Source of the DNA: Armatimonadota bacterium
Lineage (GTDB): Bacteria > Armatimonadota > Hebobacteria > CAIYQO01
Assembly: GCA_029553475.1 (NCBI GenBank)
Contig: JAKPKV010000142.1
Coordinates: 1-52,833 of the forward strand
Length of the DNA: 52,833 bases
Reading direction: 5' to 3'
In this document: in pieces, positions 38,141-45,593 of the stretch
Position numbering within the stretch: the first letter of the stretch is position 1
How the letters are laid out: each line of letters begins with the position of its first letter
The notes under the pieces: model-generated
The model's database searches: none
What the model saw: the letters and a program-made list of their open reading frames with translations, nothing else
Told to the model about the DNA's origin: nothing
Made by a program: the position numbers and the translations under genes

Positions 38141-39628
38141 TCACTGCGTCTGGCTGGCGATCCACTCGTCCCAGTGGGTGTCCCGCGACAGCGCCAGCGG
38201 CGCGTAGGTGCCGGCCAGCCGGGAATACACCTCCGGATACGGGACGAAGATGCTCACGCCGTGTGAATTTGGATGCAGCGCGCCGCGGTAGTTGGCGACC
38301 ACCGCCTTTTCGATTTGCGCCTGCAGCCCGCTGGCCGCGTTTTTCACGGCCTGATTGCTCACCGCGGCGGAAGCCCGCCGCGCGTAATCATACAGGTCTT
38401 TGTAGTCGCCGTAGGCGTAATCCTCGCTCTGGTCGCGCACGTCGGCCAGCGTCGGCGTGAAGCCGTGCGCGAGCAGCGCCTGGGCGAAGGCATCCACGTG
38501 GGCGGCCAGGGTATCCAGCTCGGCGGTATCCAGCACGGAATGGGTGATGTTGGAGCCGCTGCCGTAATAGTTCAGCGTCTCCCGCGCCATGGTGATGGCG
38601 AGATCGCGCGGCGTCATCGCCGGATCGGCCACCAGTGGGCCGAGCCAACTGTCGTATTTGTACCCGGCGCCCGGCGGGCTTTCCTCGGAGCCGATGATGT
38701 AGCGGCAGGAGTGACGCATTTCGTAGGCGATTTCCATCATCTGCATCAGCGAGGCGTCGAAGGCCACCAGGTCGAGCTGCGGCGTGGTCGCCAGCGCCGC
38801 CGGCAGCTCGGTGGTGCGGATATAGCTGCCGCTGGTGTCATCGAAGGAGACGCCGCGCGTTGCCGGGGCGTCGTCGGCGAGGGCGCGCGACCGCCATCCC
38901 GATCCGTGGTTCCAGACCACCAGCAGGTAGTGCTCGGCGGGGAAATTCGCCTTCCCCCAGGCGATAAACGCGGCGAGCTGCGCGGGGTCGCCCATGTCAA
39001 CCTCGCCCATCAGCTCCAGCGCGTTCGCCTCCAGCGCCGAGGTCATGACCGCGCTGTCCTGATCGTGGCGTATCACGAAGCGCCGCGTGTCCGTCCAGTT
39101 GCCATTGGTGGTATCCCAGCCCGGCGCGCGATCCATCTGCACCACCACCGTCACCTGCTCGCTGTCCGGCACGGCTTCCATCTCGTTGACGTCCTGCACG
39201 CCGTAGTACTCCAGATCGTTATCCGCGTTCAGGTACACCAGCACCGTCCACTTGCGCGTCACCGGCGTCAGCGTGCTGCTGGCGATATCCACCACCGCGT
39301 TGGCGTTCACCGTCACCGCTGCGGCGACGGCCTGAAAGCCGGGCGCGGAGATCAACAGCGTGCGCGGTCCGGCCGGCACGTTGGTCAGTTGGAAGAAGCC
39401 GTGCTGGTCCGTGCGGGTGGAGAGATTCGTGCCCTGCACGCGCACGTCGGCATTGGCGACCGGCGTCCCGTCCGCCCGCGTCAGCGTCTGGATCGCCCCA
39501 TTCGCGGCATAGACGTATCCCTGCACGGTGCCCACGCCTACCAGTGCCGGGCCGCCGCCGCCGCAGCCGGCAAACAGCAGCACGAGGGCCAGGGGGACAA
39601 GGACAGCGAACGCGCGCGGCATGGGCAT
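38141..39628 (-). CDS. Clostripain (C11)-family lipoprotein with Ser in place of the catalytic Cys
   Basis: A 495-residue exported lipoprotein: signal sequence with lipobox LLFAGC (lipidated C22). Residues about 33-115 are a carboxypeptidase-regulatory-like beta domain (GTVQGYVYAANG, GFFQLTNVPAGPRTLLIS). Residues about 125-490 match peptidase family C11, with WTVLVYLNADNDLE and the catalytic-His segment VVWNHGSGW (H241). The usual nucleophile motif DACLM reads DASLMQ (S293, codon TCG), so it is probably inactive as a cysteine peptidase, or works differently. TCG is two changes from a Cys codon, which argues against a read error. Start ATG 39628 has GAGG upstream. Confidence 0.82.
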   Translation of the reverse strand: MPMPRAFAVLVPLALVLLFAGCGGGGPALVGVGTVQGYVYAANGAIQTLTRADGTPVANADVRVQGTNLSTRTDQHGFFQLTNVPAGPRTLLISAPGFQAVAAAVTVNANAVVDIASSTLTPVTRKWTVLVYLNADNDLEYYGVQDVNEMEAVPDSEQVTVVVQMDRAPGWDTTNGNWTDTRRFVIRHDQDSAVMTSALEANALELMGEVDMGDPAQLAAFIAWGKANFPAEHYLLVVWNHGSGWRSRALADDAPATRGVSFDDTSGSYIRTTELPAALATTPQLDLVAFDASLMQMMEIAYEMRHSCRYIIGSEESPPGAGYKYDSWLGPLVADPAMTPRDLAITMARETLNYYGSGSNITHSVLDTAELDTLAAHVDAFAQALLAHGFTPTLADVRDQSEDYAYGDYKDLYDYARRASAAVSNQAVKNAASGLQAQIEKAVVANYRGALHPNSHGVSIFVPYPEVYSRLAGTYAPLALSRDTHWDEWIASQTQ

Positions 39629-39751
39629 GGGTCGTCAACCTCGTTTCCGGTAGTCACGTCAGTGTACCCGGCTTCGCCGTCCGTTATGCCGCCGGTGTAT
39701 CAACATGCGGCATGCCGCTGGCCCGGTTGTCGAGACCGCGCGACAGGGGGA

Positions 39752-40618
39752 CTACGCGCCGCCCGCCCGCACCGCCAGCACATCGCGCGCGCGGCCGCCG
39801 TAATCCTCGATGACGCGGATCTCCCGCCAGCCGCGCGCCGCCAGCTCCGCCCGCACGGCCTCCGCCTGCCCGTCGCCGACCTCCAGCGCCAGCAGGCCGC
39901 CGGGACGCAGTACCTCCGGGCTCTCGGCGATCAGCCGGGTAATCAGCGCCAGCCCGTTTTCGCCGCCGCGCAGCGCCAGCTCCGGCTCATAGACCCCCAC
40001 TTCCGGCATCAAGTCCGCCATCTGCGCGTCGGCGATATACGGGAGGTTGGCCACCAGCGCGTCGAGCTCCAGCGCGCCGATCGCCATGAGCGGCGCGAGC
40101 AAATCACCCTGCAGCACTGTCACGCGTGCCCCCACCCCGTGCCGTTCGGCGTTTGCGCGCGCGATGCGCAACGCGTCGGCGGAGAGATCAACCGCGTAGA
40201 CCATCGCCGCCGGCAGCTCCAGCGCCAGCGTCACCGCGAGTATGCCGCTGCCCGTGCCGATATCGGCCAGCCGCCGTGCGCCGGCCTCCCGCGCCCAGCG
40301 GAGCACCGCCTCCGCCAGCATCTCGGTCTCCGGGCGCGGCACCAGCACCGCCGGCGACACGAGAAACGGGCGCCCGTAAAACTCCCACTCGCCGAGGAGA
40401 TAGGCGATGGGTTCACGGCGCACGCGGCGGGCGAGCAGCGCGCGGAAGCGCGCGGCCTGCTCCGCGCTCACCGCCTGCTCCGGATGCACGCGCAGCCGGA
40501 TGCGCGGGAGGCCCAGCGCGTGCGCGAGCAGCAGCTCCGCGTCGAGGCGTGGGCTGTCACAGCCGGCCTGGCGCAGGCGCGGGATGGCGTCCGCCAGCAG
40601 TGCGCGCACGGTCGGCAT
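39752..40618 (-). CDS. prmC: Peptide chain release factor N5-glutamine methyltransferase
   Basis: Methylates the Gln of the GGQ motif in RF1/RF2. 288 residues. The N-terminal helical domain (residues 1-75; RREPIAYLLGEWEFYGRPF) and the SAM-binding Rossmann domain with DIGTGSGILAVTLALE are typical. The substrate-binding NPPY motif reads NLPYIAD (residues about 190), a common variant in this family. It begins three bases after the M16 peptidase stop, so both are likely in one transcript. Neither prfA nor prfB is adjacent. Confidence 0.93.
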   Translation of the reverse strand: MPTVRALLADAIPRLRQAGCDSPRLDAELLLAHALGLPRIRLRVHPEQAVSAEQAARFRALLARRVRREPIAYLLGEWEFYGRPFLVSPAVLVPRPETEMLAEAVLRWAREAGARRLADIGTGSGILAVTLALELPAAMVYAVDLSADALRIARANAERHGVGARVTVLQGDLLAPLMAIGALELDALVANLPYIADAQMADLMPEVGVYEPELALRGGENGLALITRLIAESPEVLRPGGLLALEVGDGQAEAVRAELAARGWREIRVIEDYGGRARDVLAVRAGGA

Positions 40619-40621
40619 CGC

Positions 40622-41893
40622 TCACCCGCCCAGCGCCGCGCGCACCGCGGATGCTTCCACCGGCCCGATCGAGACAAAGGACCACTGATCGAGATCACAC
40701 CTGCTGTCCAGCACCGCGTGCACGTCGTCCAGCGTCACCCGGTCAATGCGCGCGAGCAGCGCGTTCAGCGGATAGACCTCGCCCCAGGTGAGCTGGTGCT
40801 GCGCCAGGCGCCGCATGCGGTCCGCCGTGCTCTCCAGCGCCAGCGCCATCCCGGATTTCATCTGCGTCTTCGCCCGCTGCCATTCGCGTTCGGTGATCCC
40901 GCCCTCGCGCAGGTCGGTGATCACCGCGCGCACCAGCGCGATGACGTCCGAGAAGAGCGCCGGGCTGGTGGCGCCGGTGGCGGCCAGCAGTCCGGTCTGG
41001 CGAAACCCCATCAGGTAGGAGCCGATGTCGTAGGCCAGCCCGCGCTTCTCGCGCACTTCCTGGAACAGGCGGGATGTCGAGGTGGCGCCCAGCACGATAT
41101 CGGCCAGCGCCAGCGGAAAGACCCGGTCATCCGCGGCGGGGAACGCGCGCGCGCCCCAGGTGAAGTGCACCTGCTCCCCGTCCTCTTCCTCGTGCAGCAG
41201 CGGCAGCGTCGCGCCCGCGGCGCCGCGGTCACACCCCTCGCCATCCCGCGGCAGGTCGGCAAACGCGGCGGCCACGCGCGCCGTCACCGCATCGTGGTCG
41301 AGTTTCCCGGCGGCGGTGATGATGACGAGGGACGGCGTGAAATGCCGGCGCCAGCAGGCGACGAGCTGCTCGCGCGTGAAGCCGCGCACGCTGTCCTCCG
41401 TGCCGAGAATCGCATGGCCGAGCGCCCCGCCATGCCACAGCGCTGCCATCATCAGGTCATAAATGCGCTCTTCCGGCATCCCGTCGTATTTGCGGATTTC
41501 CTCGATGATGACCTGGCGCTCGCGTTCCATCTCGTCAGGGGGGAAGGTGCTGCGGCAGATGAACTCCGAGAGCATGTCAATGGCCGCGGGAAGCTGCTCG
41601 GCCAGCACGCGCGCGCCCACGTGCGTGAGCTCGCGCTCGGTATACGCGTCCACGTGCCCGCCGATATCCTCGATAGCCGCCGCCAGCGCGTAGGCGTCAT
41701 AGCGCGCGGTGCCCTTGAAGAGCATGTGCTCCAGGCAGTGCGCGATCCCGTGCTCGTCTGGCGATTCATCCGAGGAACCCGCGTCCGCCCATACTCCCAG
41801 CGCCACCGACTCCACGTCCGGCATCGCTTCCGTAATCACCGTCAATCCATCCGGCAGCACCGTCCGGCGGATGGCATCCGCGCGCTCGCTCAA
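40622..41893 (-). CDS. M16-family zinc metallopeptidase
   Basis: A 423-residue peptidase of the processing-peptidase/PqqL type. The inverted zinc motif HxxEH is HCLEH (residues 52-56), with the third ligand in VIIEEIRKYDG (E131 or E132), the normal spacing. The C-terminal M16 half includes the conserved R/Y region near DIGSYLMGFRQTGLL. There is no signal peptide, so it is cytoplasmic. Its substrate is unknown; relatives degrade peptides or process precursor proteins. The ATG at 41893 is used. It is followed by prmC with a three-base gap. Confidence 0.93.
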   Translation of the reverse strand: MSERADAIRRTVLPDGLTVITEAMPDVESVALGVWADAGSSDESPDEHGIAHCLEHMLFKGTARYDAYALAAAIEDIGGHVDAYTERELTHVGARVLAEQLPAAIDMLSEFICRSTFPPDEMERERQVIIEEIRKYDGMPEERIYDLMMAALWHGGALGHAILGTEDSVRGFTREQLVACWRRHFTPSLVIITAAGKLDHDAVTARVAAAFADLPRDGEGCDRGAAGATLPLLHEEEDGEQVHFTWGARAFPAADDRVFPLALADIVLGATSTSRLFQEVREKRGLAYDIGSYLMGFRQTGLLAATGATSPALFSDVIALVRAVITDLREGGITEREWQRAKTQMKSGMALALESTADRMRRLAQHQLTWGEVYPLNALLARIDRVTLDDVHAVLDSRCDLDQWSFVSIGPVEASAVRAALGG

Positions 41894-41996
41894 CGCAACC
41901 CCTCACTACGTCATGGTATTACGGCACATTCTACTCCAGATTGCCCTTCCGCGTCATCCCGGAGCGGGTACAGCGCGCGTGCATGCGCGGTTTTTC

Positions 41997-42116
41997 TCAC
42001 GGCAGCAACACCAGCGTCATCACCAGCGCGAAAAACGCCAGCAGCAGCAGCACCGCGAATACCCAGGCGCCCAGACTGATGACTTCCTTCCGGCGATCTA
42101 CCTCGATGTCCTGCAT
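41997..42116 (-). CDS. 39-residue single-span membrane protein
   Basis: A short open frame with a strong GGTGGAGGA ribosome-binding site just before ATG 42116. The product has a charged N-terminus (MQDIEVDRRKEVISLG) and one long hydrophobic helix (AWVFAVLLLLAFFALVMTL) ending in VLLP. The combination of Shine-Dalgarno sequence, amphiphilic layout and neat fit in the gap between the DUF4380 gene and the M16 peptidase supports a real gene, but the family is unknown to me. Confidence 0.55.
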   Translation of the reverse strand: MQDIEVDRRKEVISLGAWVFAVLLLLAFFALVMTLVLLP

Positions 42117-42261
42117 CTCGTCCTCCACCGTTGCCGCGTGTCTCCCGCATTCTGCCCCGGTCCGCCGCCGGGAAAAGCCGCCGCGTGACGCAAGCCTGAG
42201 ACACCCGTGGGGCGGGCACACCGGCCCGCCCCACGGGGAGACGCCCCACCGGGCGATCGGT

Positions 42262-43158
42262 TCACACCAGCGGCCGAATGATCCGGTCAATGCTCTCCTC
42301 GTCGGAGATCGCCGGCACGTCGCGGAAGAGCCGCCAGGTTTCCACGTGCTCCACGCTGGCGCCGGCTTCCAGGATGTCGAGCGGGCCCAGGCTCTCCACT
42401 TCCAGCATCTCCTCATTGCTGAACGTCTCGAAATTGCACCCGTAGTCCGGGTATTCCTCGAACGGCAGCAGGTCGAAATATTTCACAAAGAGCGTGCCGT
42501 GCACCAGGTACGCCGCCCACCCTTCCTCCACCAGCATGCCGAATTTGCCCGGCCCTTTCGCCGCGTCCTGGGTGAAGGTGATGTAGCGGCGGCCCCAGTG
42601 GTAGCGGCGGTCCGTCATGTCGGTATACGGCCACAGCACCAGCGGAAAGGCGGGGGTGAGCACCTCGGTGTGCGGGCGTTTTTCCGGCAGCGGCACGATC
42701 GCCACCCCGCCGGCGTCCATCACCGACAGCGCCCACGGCGCCAGCATGATGTCCCAGGCGCCGATGTTCGTCAGCCGGTGCGTCACCATCACCTCGTCGG
42801 CGCTCTCCGACATGATGATGTCCAGCTGCTTCTGGATGCCGTTGTCCGCCTCCGGCGCCGGCGTCAGGCGGAGGCTCATCGGCCCCAGCTCCTCCAGCGC
42901 CACCGGCGCGTTGTCCAGCGCGTAGCTGCGCGGCTTCCCCTCCGGCGCGTGCCACAGCCGATGCCCGCCGCGGATCATCCACTCGCCTTCCCCCGTGCCG
43001 CCCATTTGCGCGGAAAATTCCTTGAAGACGTTCGGCCCGCCGGTGAAGCCGCAGCGGATAATCCGCGGGCCCACGTCGAGCGTCGCGATCAGCTCGATCC
43101 GCCCGTTGGACAGTTTCACGGTGTTGGCCCAGCCGCCATACGCGGTGCGTGCAATCAT
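42262..43158 (-). CDS. DUF4380 (galactose-mutarotase-like) protein
   Basis: A 298-residue protein with the opening LSNGRIELIATLDVGPRIIRCGF and segments GEWMIRGGHRLWHAPE, VMVTHRLTNIGAWDIMLAPWALSVM and GRRYITFTQD. This is the pattern of DUF4380, a beta-sandwich related to aldose-1-epimerase/mutarotase folds and common in bacteria that use plant polysaccharides. No signal peptide is seen. Catalytic residues are not established for this family, so no reaction is assigned. It is divergent from a phosphoesterase gene across 112 bp. Confidence 0.75.
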   Translation of the reverse strand: MIARTAYGGWANTVKLSNGRIELIATLDVGPRIIRCGFTGGPNVFKEFSAQMGGTGEGEWMIRGGHRLWHAPEGKPRSYALDNAPVALEELGPMSLRLTPAPEADNGIQKQLDIIMSESADEVMVTHRLTNIGAWDIMLAPWALSVMDAGGVAIVPLPEKRPHTEVLTPAFPLVLWPYTDMTDRRYHWGRRYITFTQDAAKGPGKFGMLVEEGWAAYLVHGTLFVKYFDLLPFEEYPDYGCNFETFSNEEMLEVESLGPLDILEAGASVEHVETWRLFRDVPAISDEESIDRIIRPLV

Positions 43159-43270
43159 CAGGTGCTCCTTTGCGCTACGGTGTTACCCCTCCATTCGGCG
43201 CGCCCCTCCCCGTTCCTCTCGTTGGCGCCGCAAAGAGGAACCAGCGGTTCGGCGTTGAACGTCAACCGGC

Positions 43271-44032
43271 ATGACATCCGCCGCTGTTTTCTTCGGCCTC
43301 GTTACCGATACGCATTATGGTCCGACCGCCTACGGCAACCGCGATTGTCCGGGCGCGCTGGGCCGCCTGCGGGCGACGCTGGACGCTTTTGCCGCCGCCG
43401 GCGTCGCGCTCGTGGTGAACCTCGGCGACGCGATAGATACGGCCCCGACCGCCGCGGCGGAGCTGGCGCTCTGCGCCGAGGTGCGCGCGGCCTTCGACGC
43501 GTTTCCCGGCGCCGTGCTGCACGTCATCGGCAATCATGACGTGGCGATGCTCGGCAAGGCGGAATACCTCGCGGCGGTCGGCAGCCGGCACCCCGCGTAC
43601 TACAGCCTCGATCTCCACGGTATGCACCTCATCATCCTTGACGGCAATTGCCACGAAGACGGCACCGACTTTGACCGGGGAGACTTTTCCTGGGATGACG
43701 CCTGGCTGTCTCCGGCGCAAATCCAGTGGCTGGAAGATGACCTCGCCGCCGCCGCCGACCGCCCGACGCTGCTGTTTTGCCACGAGTGCCTGGACGCGAG
43801 CACGGATGATCCCCACGTGCTGCGCAACGCGCCGGAGATCCGCCGCCTGCTGCGCCGGCATCCCGCCGTCCGCGCCGTCTTCCAGGGGCATTTCCACCCC
43901 GGACGGCAGACGCGCATCGCCGGCATGCCCTGCCATACCCTCCCCGCCCTGGTGGCCGGCGCCGGCGGCGACCCCGTCGGCGCCATCGCGACGGTGCGGA
44001 CGGACGGCACCGTCACGCTGCGCGCGGTGTGA
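43271..44032 (+). CDS. Calcineurin-like metallophosphoesterase
   Basis: A 253-residue phosphoesterase with the ordered metal-ligand motifs TDTHYG (near residue 12), LGDAIDT, IGNHD, CHECLD and QGHFHPG. It resembles CpdA/ADPRibase-Mn-like phosphodiesterases rather than the PPP phosphatase encoded near 11 kb. No signal peptide, hence cytoplasmic. Substrate unknown. It ends 86 bp before scpB. Confidence 0.88.
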   Translation: MTSAAVFFGLVTDTHYGPTAYGNRDCPGALGRLRATLDAFAAAGVALVVNLGDAIDTAPTAAAELALCAEVRAAFDAFPGAVLHVIGNHDVAMLGKAEYLAAVGSRHPAYYSLDLHGMHLIILDGNCHEDGTDFDRGDFSWDDAWLSPAQIQWLEDDLAAAADRPTLLFCHECLDASTDDPHVLRNAPEIRRLLRRHPAVRAVFQGHFHPGRQTRIAGMPCHTLPALVAGAGGDPVGAIATVRTDGTVTLRAV

Positions 44033-44080
44033 TGGTCATCGGTAGCAATCCGCGAAACCCGCGGTTCCCCACCTCTTCCC

Positions 44081-44109
44081 TTGCCATCGCCCCCGCGGAT
44101 TGGTACACT
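44081..44109 (+). promoter_or_regulatory. scpB promoter, near-leaderless
   Basis: TTGCCA (44081-44086), a 17-base spacer and TACACT (44104-44109). The scpB ATG 44119 is nine bases after the -10 box and has no ribosome-binding site. Confidence 0.6.
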
Positions 44110-44118
44110 TACGGCGCC

Positions 44119-44676
44119 ATGATGACCACCGATGTACCATCGCCGGAGCTGCCGGGCGCGCTGGAGTGCCTGCTGTTCATGGCGACGCGGCCGCTGGCGC
44201 TGGGCGAATTGGCGGAGCTGCTGAACATCTCCGCGCCCGCCGTGCGCCAACTGCTGGAGTCGCTGGACGGGCGTTATCTCGGCATGCAGGTGGTGGAGGT
44301 GGCCGGCGGCTGGCAGCTCGCGACGAAACCGCAGTTCGCCGACTACGTGGCGCAACTGCACCGCCCGCCGAAATTCCGCCTCTCCCCCTCCGCGCTGGAG
44401 ACGCTGGCCATCATCGCCTATCGCCAGCCCATCACCCGCCCGGAGATCGAGCAATTGCGCGGGGTGAATTGCGACAGCGTGGTGGCCACCCTCGTTGACC
44501 GCGAATTTATCTGCGAGCGCGGGCACCGCAATGCGCCCGGCCGCCCGATGCTGTACGGCACCACCGACACGTTTTTACAGATGTTCGGCCTGGCCAGCCT
44601 GGACGCCCTGCCCGATCTCGCCACCTTCATCGAGCAGCAGACGCCGGCGCTGGAAGGCTTTACCGCCGAGGAGTGA
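44119..44676 (+). CDS. scpB: Segregation and condensation protein B
   Basis: Winged-helix subunit of the SMC-ScpAB complex for chromosome organisation. 185 residues. It begins with two MTT-like residues, then ALECLLFMATRPLALGELAELL. The conserved SALETLAIIAYRQPITRPEIEQLRGVNCDSV and the GRPMLYGTTDTFLQMFGL segment are diagnostic of ScpB. A longer in-frame extension from ATG 44029 is rejected because the promoter at 44081-44109 lies inside it. scpA is not adjacent. It is followed five bases later by nadC, suggesting co-transcription. Confidence 0.95.
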   Translation: MMTTDVPSPELPGALECLLFMATRPLALGELAELLNISAPAVRQLLESLDGRYLGMQVVEVAGGWQLATKPQFADYVAQLHRPPKFRLSPSALETLAIIAYRQPITRPEIEQLRGVNCDSVVATLVDREFICERGHRNAPGRPMLYGTTDTFLQMFGLASLDALPDLATFIEQQTPALEGFTAEE

Positions 44677-44681
44677 CCCCC

Positions 44682-45533
44682 ATGCTTCATGACGCGTTTG
44701 ACGCCGCGATGCTGCAGGCCATCCGCCCCATCGTTGACCTGGCGCTGGCCGAGGACCTGGGCACCGGCGACGTCACCTCGGCGTCCGTCATCCCGGCGGA
44801 TGCCCTCTCCGAGGGAGTTTTCCTCGCCAAGGCGCCCGGCGTGCTCGCCGGCATGCCGGTGGTGTCGCTGGTGCTGCACCGCGTGGACCCGCGCCTGCGC
44901 CTGGCGCCGCTTACCGAGGAGGGCGCGCGGGTGACCGCCGGGCAGAAGCTGGCGGAGGTCTCCGGCCCGGCGCGCAGCCTGCTCACCGCCGAGCGCACCG
45001 CCCTCAATTTTCTGCAGCGCATGAGCGGCATCGCCACCGCCACCGCGCGCTACGTGGCGGCGGTGGCGGGCACGAACGCCCGCATCGTGGATACCCGCAA
45101 GACCGCCCCCGGCCACCGCGTGCTGGATAAATACGCCGTGCGCATGGGCGGCGGCGGCAATCACCGCTTCAATCTCTCCGACGGCGTGCTCATCAAGGAC
45201 AACCACGTCGCGGCGATGGGCGGCGTCGCCCAGGCCATCCCGGCCGCCCGCGCCAATGCCCCGCACACGCTGAAGATCGAGGCGGAAGTCACCACCGTCG
45301 CGATGGCCGAAGAAGCCGTCGCCGCCGGCGCCGACATCCTCCTCCTCGACAACATGAGCTGCGATGAGATGCGCGCCTGCGTCACCATTGCCGCCGGCAG
45401 GGCGCTGACGGAGGCTTCCGGCGGCGTCACCCTCGACCGCGTCCGCGCCATCGCCGAATGCGGCGTAGACTTGATCTCCATCGGCGCGCTGACGCACTCG
45501 GTCACCGGGCTGGATATCTCGCTGGAGCTGTAA
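44682..45533 (+). CDS. nadC: Quinolinate phosphoribosyltransferase
   Basis: NAD synthesis: quinolinate plus PRPP to nicotinate mononucleotide. 283 residues, standard length. The active-site segments are LNFLQRMSGIAT, VDTRKTAPGHRVLDKYAVRMGGGGNHR (with the conserved Arg and Lys), DGVLIKDNH, and EAEVTTVAMAEEAV. APGHR replaces the common TPGLR. Start ATG 44682 has GAGGAG; a GTG at 44673 overlapping the scpB stop is less likely. nadA and nadB are not in the window. Confidence 0.96.
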   Translation: MLHDAFDAAMLQAIRPIVDLALAEDLGTGDVTSASVIPADALSEGVFLAKAPGVLAGMPVVSLVLHRVDPRLRLAPLTEEGARVTAGQKLAEVSGPARSLLTAERTALNFLQRMSGIATATARYVAAVAGTNARIVDTRKTAPGHRVLDKYAVRMGGGGNHRFNLSDGVLIKDNHVAAMGGVAQAIPAARANAPHTLKIEAEVTTVAMAEEAVAAGADILLLDNMSCDEMRACVTIAAGRALTEASGGVTLDRVRAIAECGVDLISIGALTHSVTGLDISLEL

Positions 45534-45593
45534 CCACAATTGAGACCGACACCCGTGTCGGGCACAGACTTGAACGCGGAGGGGAGGCGATTT

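Noticed and set aside
38750-38752. Sequencing error explaining the Ser at the C11 catalytic position
   Set aside because: TCG needs two substitutions to become TGC or TGT, and the surrounding motif is otherwise intact and in frame.
38273-42079. A 1268-codon open frame on the plus strand opposite the C11 peptidase, prmC and M16 genes
   Set aside because: It is antisense to three clear genes, is extremely rich in Arg, Gln, His and Ala, and has no domain pattern. High GC removes stops from such frames. The same applies to long antisense frames over leuC/GH130, atpA, atpD, ribBA and the beta-helix gene.
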